This document shows, piece by piece, positions 44,311-50,446 of a stretch of DNA of 50,446 nucleotides. Location: the NCBI GenBank assembly GCA_030684555.1, contig JAUXVN010000056.1:1-50446 (forward strand), given 5' to 3'. Below the pieces are notes generated by a model. That model was not told the DNA's origin. It saw only the letters and a list, made by a program, of their open reading frames with translations, and searched no databases. How positions within the stretch are numbered: position 1 is the first letter of the stretch; the number at the start of each line of letters is the position of its first letter. The stretch comes from Ignavibacteria bacterium. Its GTDB lineage: Bacteria; Bacteroidota; Ignavibacteria; Ignavibacteriales; Ignavibacteriaceae. Both the position numbers and the translations under genes were made by a program.

Positions 44311-45528
44311 TTATCTTTTTTCTTTCAAAATATACATGCGATCTCTGGGACGTACTTTCTCATTACATTCAAATGTGATTTTATCCCCTTTATTTGCTGA
44401 TGTTACAGATTTTTCATCAATTATTATATTTTGGACTTCCATTTCAATTACACCGGATGTTTTTCCGATGATTAAAATTTTGTCCCCTTTTTCTACTTTG
44501 CCCGATTCCAGCTCTACATAAACAATGTGAGAATTTGCATAATAATTTAAGACTTTACCAACATACTCTTTTTTTACAGTGGAAGCATTTCCCTCAACAT
44601 CTGCAAATTCATTTGCAGAAGGATCATATTGATAAAACCCTGAGGAAAAACCTCTATTATAAACCGTCGCAAGTTCTTCGTTAAATTGCATTTTCAATTC
44701 ATCGGTTAATGTTTCATTAAAGTAGGCATCGATTGCGCGCCGGTAAACCGAAACAGTTTTTGCAACATATTCGGGACTTCTTTTACGCCCTTCAATTTTG
44801 AATGAATCAATTCCCGCTTCAATTAATTTATCAATAAAATCAATTGTAGAAAGATCTTTTGCTGAAAGGACGTAATCTTTACCAAGAATTAAAGTCTCGT
44901 CCGTTCTTTTATCATAGATTTCATACTCTCTTCTGCAAGATTGTAAACATTCCCCTTCGTTAGCGCTTTTACCAAACATTTCATGACTTAAAAAACATCT
45001 TCCGCTTACAGCAATGCACATTGCCCCGTGAATAAAAGCCTCAACTTCGATGTTCACGTTTTTACGAATTTCTATTATTTCATTTAAGGAACACTCCCGT
45101 GCTAAAACAATTCTTGACGCTCCAAGTGATTGATAAAACCTTGCAGCCGAAACATTTGCAATTGAAGCTTGTGTTGAAATACAAAACTCCAAACCAAGTT
45201 CTTTACATTTTTCGATGACGGCAAAATCCCAACAGATAATTTTTTTTATTCCGGCTTCTTTTGCTTTTGTAAGAATTTCAGAAACATCATTCAGTTTTTC
45301 ATCACGAATAATCGTATTAACAACAAGGAAAGGGAGAACATTTTCATCTTTGCAGAAACTAACGATTTCAGGAAGTTCATCAATCGTAAAATTTTCGGCT
45401 TTAGCGCGCATATTCAATTTTCCGATTCCGAAATACACTGCATCTGCACCATTTTGTACTGCGGCTCTAAGCATTGTCCAGTTCCCCGCAGGAGCCATTA
45501 ATTCCGGTTTTCTAATCAAGTCTTTCAA
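44311..45528 (-). CDS. U32-family peptidase
   Basis: 405 residues. KPELMAPAGNWTMLRAAVQNGADAVYFGIGKLNMRAKAENFT is the classic U32 start. Then EVEAFIHGAMCIAVSGRCFLSHEMFGKSANEGECLQSCRREYEI carries the conserved Cys cluster, and GIDSFKIEGRKRSPEYVAKTVSVYRRAIDAYF follows. The family includes YegQ/TrhP and RlhA, which take part in tRNA or rRNA hydroxylation, as well as collagenase-like proteins. The start is TTG 45528, directly adjoining the stop of the shell-protein gene. Confidence 0.9.
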   Translation of the reverse strand: MKDLIRKPELMAPAGNWTMLRAAVQNGADAVYFGIGKLNMRAKAENFTIDELPEIVSFCKDENVLPFLVVNTIIRDEKLNDVSEILTKAKEAGIKKIICWDFAVIEKCKELGLEFCISTQASIANVSAARFYQSLGASRIVLARECSLNEIIEIRKNVNIEVEAFIHGAMCIAVSGRCFLSHEMFGKSANEGECLQSCRREYEIYDKRTDETLILGKDYVLSAKDLSTIDFIDKLIEAGIDSFKIEGRKRSPEYVAKTVSVYRRAIDAYFNETLTDELKMQFNEELATVYNRGFSSGFYQYDPSANEFADVEGNASTVKKEYVGKVLNYYANSHIVYVELESGKVEKGDKILIIGKTSGVIEMEVQNIIIDEKSVTSANKGDKITFECNEKVRPRDRMYILKEKR

Positions 45529-46083
45529 TTAAATCATTTCCGATAAAAGTTCTTGACGGGGCTGTGCAATTACAACTTTATTTACAAGAAGTCCACGTTC
45601 GGCAACCACTTGCGCACCGGCATCAACGGCGGCTGTAACTGCTGCAACTTCTCCGGTACAGGTAAAAAAGGCTTTTCCTCCGAGTGCCATTGCGAGACGA
45701 ACTTCTATCAATTCGATGTTTGCAGATTTAACTGCTGCGTCTGCCGCCTCAATTAATGATGCTACGGAAAATGATTCAACTATTCCCAAAGCTTGAAGAA
45801 GCTGCACATTTGTATGTCCTGAAATAGCAGGAAATATTGAACGGTGTACATTCGGAATTACAAAGTGATCGATAACTCCAAACCCGATTGTTTCTACTGC
45901 TGCATCAACTGCGGCTTGAACTGCTGCAACTTCTCCGCCGATTAACGTCATATATTTACCCGAACAAATTGTTCGTGATAAAATTAATTCTACATTAGAA
46001 GTTTTTAACATTATATCAGCGGCTTGCATACCCGCGGCAATACTTGTCATTTCGATTAATCCGAGTGAATTCATTTCGCTCAT
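45529..46083 (-). CDS. pduT: Tandem-BMC microcompartment shell protein (PduT-like)
   Basis: 184 residues made of two BMC domains (about 5-85 and 95-180). The first begins SLGLIEMTSIAAGMQAADIML with GGEVAAVQAAVDAAVE; the second has SVASLIEAADAAVKSANIELIEVRLAMALGGKAFFTCTGEVAAVTAAVDAG. Cys40 in SRTICSGKY is at the position of the pore Cys that holds an iron-sulfur cluster in PduT, suggesting electron transfer across a shell. No further shell genes or encapsulated enzymes are in the window. The PduS-like gene upstream is its natural partner. Confidence 0.88.
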   Translation of the reverse strand: MSEMNSLGLIEMTSIAAGMQAADIMLKTSNVELILSRTICSGKYMTLIGGEVAAVQAAVDAAVETIGFGVIDHFVIPNVHRSIFPAISGHTNVQLLQALGIVESFSVASLIEAADAAVKSANIELIEVRLAMALGGKAFFTCTGEVAAVTAAVDAGAQVVAERGLLVNKVVIAQPRQELLSEMI

Positions 46084-46133
46084 AATTATTTTATCACTTT
46101 CTTTAGTTTATAAAATTTTCTATCTCGAACAAT

Positions 46134-46231
46134 GAAACCTCCAAGGTTTCAGTGAAATGTTTATCTTAAAAGTACTAATATAATTCCGGATGAAATTTGT
46201 AAATAGATGCTGATAAAACCCTGGAGGTTTT
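46134..46231. repeat. Paired palindromes between pduT-like and pduS-like genes
   Basis: GAAACCTCCAAGGTTTC (46134-46150) and AAAACCCTGGAGGTTTT (46215-46231) are each self-complementary. They are also inverted copies of each other (14 of 17 positions). They enclose ~64 bp of AT-rich DNA, as in small palindrome-pair elements. Confidence 0.45.
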
Positions 46232-46250
46232 AGACTCACTCCACTTTCTT

Positions 46251-47564
46251 TTAATTACTTATTCTTATAAAATCATCAGACACTTGAGTTACAATTCCGT
46301 TTATTGAAGCATGAATATTAGCTCCCATTTTACCTTCTTCAATCTTTGCAATCAATTGATCTATTTTAACTTTTTCACCAATTTTTACAACAGGAACAGC
46401 CTTCTCGCCAATGTGCTGTTTCAATAATATTTTTACGGATTTTACATTCAGTTTTTCTGATGTAAATGGAGTATGAACATCATAATTTTGGAGATTCAAC
46501 TTCTTAATTAATTGTTTTAATGGAACTCTTCTTCCATCTTTCATCGGATGAACTTTTACAGGTTTGGTTTGAACATATTTGATTCCTTCAGCACGCATTT
46601 CACGTTTAGATTTATCACACGCCTCTTTAGGGAAGAGATCTTCCGGACAGGCATAGAGAGTGCATAATCCGCAAGCACAACAAAGTTCAGCCATTTGATT
46701 CCATATCTCGCTGCCGGTTTTGCTAAATCCGAGTGAACGCATAACTTTATGCGGCTGGACATCATAACCGAGCAAATAACGAGGGCAAAATTCCGTGCAG
46801 TAACTACATTGATCACAGGCTGATTTTCCTATTCGATGCCAATTTTGCTCAGGTTGATTTTTCCTTTTTATCAGATAATGTTCTTTAGGAAGAAGAATAA
46901 ATCCGGCGGTAGTTTTTGTAACTACTTCATCAAGATCGAAAATAAGTTGTCCCATCATTACACCGCCTACAAAGATGCCATAATCTTTTACGGCAGCTCC
47001 ACCAACAAATTCTAAAACTTCACGAAATGATGTTCCTATCGGGACAAAAAAAGTTGACGGTTTTTTAACTGCACCGGCAACACAAATAAATTTTTCAGTA
47101 ACCGGCTTTCCCTCAACTGCGCGCGCCACATTATAAAGTGATTCAACATTATTTACAACACAACCGACTTGAAGCGGTATTCCGGCAGGGGGAATTAATC
47201 TTTTTGTAGCAGCATAAACAAGCTCATACTCATCACCGGCGGGATAAAAATCGCCAAGTTCTGTTTTTTCGATAAGAGAATTTTCAATTAACGGTTCTAA
47301 AGTTTCAATAGCTTTAATATTTTTAGATTTAATTCCGAAATAACCTTTTCTTGCTCCGGTACTTTGAATCATATATTCAAAACCCTTTACAATTTCCGGG
47401 GCAAAGTGAACCATCAATTCGTAATCTTTGTGAATGAGCGGTTCACATTCGGCTCCGTTTGCAAGTACAAATTCAACTTTAGATTTTGATTTTATAGATG
47501 TAGGAAAACCGGCACCGCCTGCACCGACTACACCGGCATTAAATATAAGTTCACTTAAATCCAT
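46251..47564 (-). CDS. pduS: PduS/RnfC-like flavo-iron-sulfur protein
   Basis: 437 residues. The N-terminal FMN/NADH-binding part is IFNAGVVGAGGAGFPTSIKSKSKVEFVLANGAECEPLIHKDYELM, and a SLBB-like domain follows. Two 4Fe-4S sites are present: CDQCSYCTEFCPRYLLG and CCACGLCTLYACPEDLFP. The C-terminal barrel-sandwich segment reads KIGEKVKIDQLIAKIEEGKMGANIHASINGIVTQV. PduS is a cobalamin reductase that partners PduT in propanediol microcompartments; RnfC-like proteins feed electrons from NADH. Here it is next to a PduT-like shell gene. Lack of other BMC genes leaves the substrate pathway open. Confidence 0.88.
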   Translation of the reverse strand: MDLSELIFNAGVVGAGGAGFPTSIKSKSKVEFVLANGAECEPLIHKDYELMVHFAPEIVKGFEYMIQSTGARKGYFGIKSKNIKAIETLEPLIENSLIEKTELGDFYPAGDEYELVYAATKRLIPPAGIPLQVGCVVNNVESLYNVARAVEGKPVTEKFICVAGAVKKPSTFFVPIGTSFREVLEFVGGAAVKDYGIFVGGVMMGQLIFDLDEVVTKTTAGFILLPKEHYLIKRKNQPEQNWHRIGKSACDQCSYCTEFCPRYLLGYDVQPHKVMRSLGFSKTGSEIWNQMAELCCACGLCTLYACPEDLFPKEACDKSKREMRAEGIKYVQTKPVKVHPMKDGRRVPLKQLIKKLNLQNYDVHTPFTSEKLNVKSVKILLKQHIGEKAVPVVKIGEKVKIDQLIAKIEEGKMGANIHASINGIVTQVSDDFIRISN

Positions 47565-47799
47565 TTTTATTTCCGAAATAATAATTAGTTCTGAGATGTT
47601 TTAATTAAGTCATTCTTAAACTGTTTCAAAAATAAGAAATTTTTACTGATATGTGTTAATAACTGTTTAAGGAAATTCTTGGGACTTACTTTATTGACAA
47701 TATTGAGTTTATCAAATTTTTGTCATAATCCCCTTTCCTTGACTTTCAGAGAGCCTCTCTCTATTTTTATTTTTCAAATTTAATAAATAGGGAAACTTA

Positions 47800-48360
47800 A
47801 TGGCTGATACCTCAGATTTCAAAAATGGACTAATAATTAAATTCAAAAATGACCTCTATACAATTACAGAATTTCAACACGTAAAGCCGGGCAAGGGGGG
47901 AGCTTTTGTTCGCACAACTCTCAAAAATTTAAAGACAGGAAGAGTTCTTGATAATACCTTTCGCTCAGGTGAAGGTGTTGAAGTTGTAAGAGTTGAAAGA
48001 AGAAAATATCAATATTTATATCGAGATGGTGAATTCCTCGTTTGTATGGATAACAATACTTATGAACAAATTAATGTAGCCGCACCACTTTTCGGCGATG
48101 GTGTTAATTATCTAAAAGAAAATGAAGAAGTTGAAATTCAATTTAATGGCGAAGAAATTATAAATGTTGAAATTCCTGTTTTCGTAAAATTGAAAGTAGT
48201 TTCTACCGAACCCGGTTTTAAAGGCGACACTGCAACCGGAGCATTAAAACCTGCAACTCTCGAAACAGGTGTTACAGTAAACGTTCCACTATTCGTTAAT
48301 GCTGATGATTTTTTAAAAATTGACACCCGCACCGGCGGTTATGTTGAGCGCGTAAAATAA
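47800..48360 (+). CDS. efp: Elongation factor P
   Basis: 186 residues, normal length. The KOW-like domain has VKPGKGGAFVRTTLKNLKTGRVLDNTFRSGEGVE, with Lys32 at the tip of the PGKGG loop (the residue that is modified in many bacteria). The C-terminal OB domains have YEQINVAAPLFGDGVNYLKENEEVEI and VVSTEPGFKGDTATGALKPATLETGVTVNVPLFVNADDFLKIDTRTGGYVERV. It relieves ribosome stalling at polyproline. It is the only plus-strand gene in the right half. A terminator follows it. Confidence 0.97.
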   Translation: MADTSDFKNGLIIKFKNDLYTITEFQHVKPGKGGAFVRTTLKNLKTGRVLDNTFRSGEGVEVVRVERRKYQYLYRDGEFLVCMDNNTYEQINVAAPLFGDGVNYLKENEEVEIQFNGEEIINVEIPVFVKLKVVSTEPGFKGDTATGALKPATLETGVTVNVPLFVNADDFLKIDTRTGGYVERVK

Positions 48361-48373
48361 ACTGATTTTTATC

Positions 48374-48400
48374 GGAGAAGTAATAATTACTTCTCCTTTT
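48374..48400 (+). terminator. Terminator of efp
   Basis: GGAGAAGTAAT and ATTACTTCTCC form a nearly loopless 10-11 bp stem followed by TTTT, 14 bases after the efp stop. Confidence 0.8.
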
Positions 48401-48462
48401 AATAACCTACTGGATTCTAAAAAGAAGTAGAGGTTATTGCTTTCCAACAACATTTCAAAATT

Positions 48463-48696
48463 TCATACTTGTTTTTCTTCGTTTATATGGGTTAGTACCA
48501 CTTTGTATTCAACAAAAACACTTCCACTTGAATTATGAACTTTATAAATAACTGCTTTATCACCATTTAGTGGATTAATTGAAATATGGCTCTCAGCAGC
48601 CGCTTCATTTTCATCTATTGAAAGTTGAATTTCGCTTTCTTGGCACATTGTAACAACTGTGAAAAGTAAAAAAACAAGAAAAATTGAATTCTTCAT
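48463..48696 (-). CDS. Small exported protein of unknown function
   Basis: 77 residues with signal peptide KNSIFLVFLLFTVVTMCQ, a possible lipoprotein or Sec signal (Cys at position 18). The remainder is short and beta-rich (ISINPLNGDKAVIYKVHNSSG, then VFVEYKVVLTHIN). It follows the propeller lipoprotein gene by 14 bases. A broken copy of its start is found at 50142-50213, so it belongs to the duplicated unit. Confidence 0.6.
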   Translation of the reverse strand: MKNSIFLVFLLFTVVTMCQESEIQLSIDENEAAAESHISINPLNGDKAVIYKVHNSSGSVFVEYKVVLTHINEEKQV

Positions 48697-48932
48697 ATTA
48701 ACTCCTTTTGTTATTTGTTATTATTTTTCATTTTGCCTCGAAATACGAGAACATTTTCATCTCCCAATGTTGTAATAAATACACTTTTTTCAGTTACAAA
48801 GGCATTAGTCATCACACATCCTCTATACGGATATGTATTTAATTCACTTAATGTTTTCCAATTTTTTCCATTATAATGATGAACATCGCCATAATGACCC
48901 ACTGAAAACACATTGGTAATTGTTGAACCCCT
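48676..48932. repeat. Left copy of tandem duplication
   Basis: Matches 50193-50446 closely, with a 3-bp length difference and scattered substitutions. It covers the start of the small exported gene and the 3' part of the lipoprotein gene. The spacing is about 1.5 kb. The right copy is cut by the window edge. Confidence 0.8.
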
Positions 48933-50060
48933 TACTGCCGATTGCGCATATTGATGGTTTATCGGCATATTCTCTAATACTCCATTTCTCAACATCTTTG
49001 GGTATGTTCCAATCAGAAAAACTTCTCCCGATTTTGCTTGCCAAACTCCGGTTCGCGGTGGACCGCTAAAACCTAATTCTTTTTTGGTCCAACTATTGCC
49101 GTCATAACTATATTATATCCACTCGGCTGTTTTCATATCTTTGCCAGTCGCAAAAACTTCATTGCTGCTTCTACCGCTTACAGCCCATAGAGTATATCTC
49201 CTCTCAATTCCCTGAACCTTCTTCCACTCCACACCATCCCAGTGAATTATTGTTCCACTTCCACCTACTGCCCATACATCTTCTGGACTGCTACCCCAAA
49301 CTGACCTCAATGGATAAACTGTGTCACCTCTGTTAAGAAAATAATCATCGCGATATTCAGCCCAGTTTGTACCATTCCAGATTCCCACTACACCTCTATT
49401 AGTATATTCACCAACAATAAAAATATTATTCTCATCAAAACCGTAAATTCCCTGTTTTATACCTGCAAATGATGGAAAAACGTTCCAGTTATTACCATCC
49501 CATTTTATAACTCCAGTTGGTCCTTCAGGCATTTGAACATATCCAATAGCATAAACATTATTCTCATCTATTCCCCAAACATCATTCAAAAAATTTCCCG
49601 GCTGCCCAAGTGTATCTATTTGCCATACTATATCATGGCTTGTTGGGGAGAGGGTTGCGGTTGTTATTGTATTGCTTGTGTCTTTTAGCTTTTCTTCTTT
49701 ATCTTCAGCGGTTATCCGGTAGGTATAAATTTTTCCCATTTCAAGCGTATCAGTTGCACCGTCTATGTAGAGAGTGTCCCTTCCATAAATATTAAAGATG
49801 GCAATTATTTGTTCTTCTCCTATTTCTCTTTTTCTTTTAATTGTGTATTTGTAAAGAGAAGCTGTATCATCCAGGGCTTTGTTAAACTTTATGCAAATAC
49901 GGTTTAGGTCTTGCCACTCTGTTTTCAAAACTATTGTGTTTTTTACAATAGGTTTATCATCAACAGGCGGCGGCTCTGTCGGTTTATTACAACTAACCGC
50001 AGTAAATAGTAACGGGAGTAATATTATAACTAATAGTTTTGTTAATGAGTTTAAGGACAT
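48711..50060 (-). pseudogene. Secreted beta-propeller lipoprotein interrupted by an in-frame stop
   Basis: Read through, about 449 residues. Signal and lipobox: LLVIILLPLLFTAVSCNKPTEPP (Cys near 24). An Fn3-like domain is followed by repeated propeller blades (DVWGIDENNVYAIGYV, GSSPEDVWAVGGSGTIIHWDGVEWKKV, then VFSVGHYGDVHHYNGKNWKTL). TAA at 49113-49115 splits the frame between EWI and YSYDGNSW. The downstream part (to 48711) stays in the same frame, so a single substitution or sequencing error explains it. The truncated protein (50060-49113) may still be exported. The role is unknown; possibly surface binding. Confidence 0.7.
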
Positions 50061-50141
50061 AATTGCCTCTTAGTTGTAATTTGGGTAATAAACATTATTT
50101 TTTAACATGAGCACTCCGCCGATTATTTATATTCTTTAGTT

Positions 50142-50213
50142 TTACTGAATCCTCTGTCGAGAAGTGGTTCTCGACTGCCGGAGGGAAAAAATAAGAAAAA
50201 TTGAATTTTTCAT
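50142..50213 (-). pseudogene. Truncated copy of the small exported protein
   Basis: Starts MKNSIFL like the gene at 48463-48696. After about nine residues it runs into a palindromic repeat, giving the foreign tail SLRQSRTTSRQRIQ and a stop. It is positioned downstream of the right lipoprotein copy exactly as in the intact unit. Confidence 0.55.
50151..50186 (-). repeat. Palindromic element GTCGAGAA-N4-TTCTCGAC
   Basis: A perfect 8-bp stem with loop GTGG (50156-50175), extended outward by CCTC/GAGG. It marks the break point in the duplicated small exported gene and encodes its aberrant tail. Confidence 0.6.
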
Positions 50214-50446
50214 ATTAACTCCTTTTGTTATTTGTTATTTTTCATTTTGCCTCGAAATACGAGGACATTTTCATCTCCCAATGTTGTAATAAACACATAT
50301 TTTTCAGTTACAAATGCATTAGTCATTACACATCCTCTATACGGATATGTATTTAATTCACTTAATGTTTTCCAATTTTTTCCATTATAATGATGAACAT
50401 CGCCATAATGACCCACTGAAAACACATTGGTAATTGTTGAACCCCT
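50193..50446. repeat. Right copy of tandem duplication
   Basis: Partner of 48676-48932; the window ends within it. Confidence 0.8.
50228..50446 (-). CDS. C-terminal part of a second propeller lipoprotein (partial)
   Basis: At least 65 residues nearly identical to the end of the protein ending at 48711: VGHYGDVHHYNGKNWKTLSE, then RGCVMTNAFVTEKYVFITTLGDENVLVFRGKMKNNK. One visible difference is Y for S after TEK. The upstream part lies beyond the right edge, so whether this copy is intact cannot be judged. Confidence 0.7.
   Translation of the reverse strand, partial: RGSTITNVFSVGHYGDVHHYNGKNWKTLSELNTYPYRGCVMTNAFVTEKYVFITTLGDENVLVFRGKMKNNK

Overview
The window is AT-rich DNA from a Gram-negative bacterium, most likely of the Ignavibacteria / Bacteroidota-Chlorobi assemblage. 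This is inferred from gene content, not from a marker tree. Supporting signs are a LolA-like carrier, outer-membrane beta-barrel and lipobox proteins, an AraC regulator with a multi-pass membrane N-terminus (common in Bacteroidota), and a solitary PduT/PduS-type microcompartment pair. Palindromic repeats also invade several coding regions. No rRNA, tRNA or CRISPR array was seen.

Layout. (1) 1-11.6 kb is a decayed and layered defence island. It starts with repeat-rich non-coding DNA (a MITE-like inverted repeat and a ~20-bp AT-rich tandem array) and remnants of an SNF2-type helicase. Next come a HigB / HigA-ImmA toxin-antitoxin pair, a RhuM-family gene, two broken dinD-like genes, and a GxxExxY gene with D...ExK residues enclosed by inverted terminal repeats. 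A complete type III restriction-modification pair (mod-res) follows, then a second toxin-like / HigA-ImmA pair. A 34-bp direct repeat (31/34 identical) lies at 531-564 and 9897-9930 and brackets the helicase remnants, first TA pair and R-M genes. (2) 11.6-19.3 kb is an accessory stretch: a small coiled-coil protein, a membrane AraC regulator, a secreted esterase, an acyltransferase-3, two small genes and a Cache-type chemoreceptor on the opposite strand. (3) 19.4-20.6 kb carries a HEPN/MNT toxin-antitoxin pair and a DUF1801 gene. (4) 20.7-47.6 kb is a long minus-strand core region. It holds an ECF sigma factor with a membrane partner, holA, an NSS transporter with a tiny MetS-like subunit, a cyclophilin, uppP, a beta-barrel, an LPG-synthase-type membrane protein, lolA, ftsK, comB, gcvT, fsa and rng. 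The classical pnp-rpsO-ribF-truB-rbfA-infB-nusA-rimP cluster follows, then a U32 peptidase, a tandem-BMC shell protein and a PduS/RnfC-like flavo-iron-sulfur protein. (5) efp is on the plus strand at 47.8 kb. (6) 48.4-50.4 kb is a recent tandem duplication of a secreted beta-propeller lipoprotein plus a small exported protein. One copy carries an in-frame stop and the other runs off the window.

How the genes work together. The core cluster covers transcription-translation coupling (NusA, RimP, IF2, RbfA, TruB, S15) and RNA decay (PNPase, RNase G). The envelope genes cover lipid carrier recycling (UppP), lipoprotein trafficking (LolA) and division (FtsK). The left island combines restriction with several TA modules, in a setting where mobile palindromes and a putative GxxExxY element have inserted into genes.

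The most unusual signals are the GxxExxY gene inside a 554-bp inverted-repeat unit that ends exactly in a truncated dinD, the palindromic elements inserted in frame in both mod and res, and the unlisted 40-residue MetS-like subunit.
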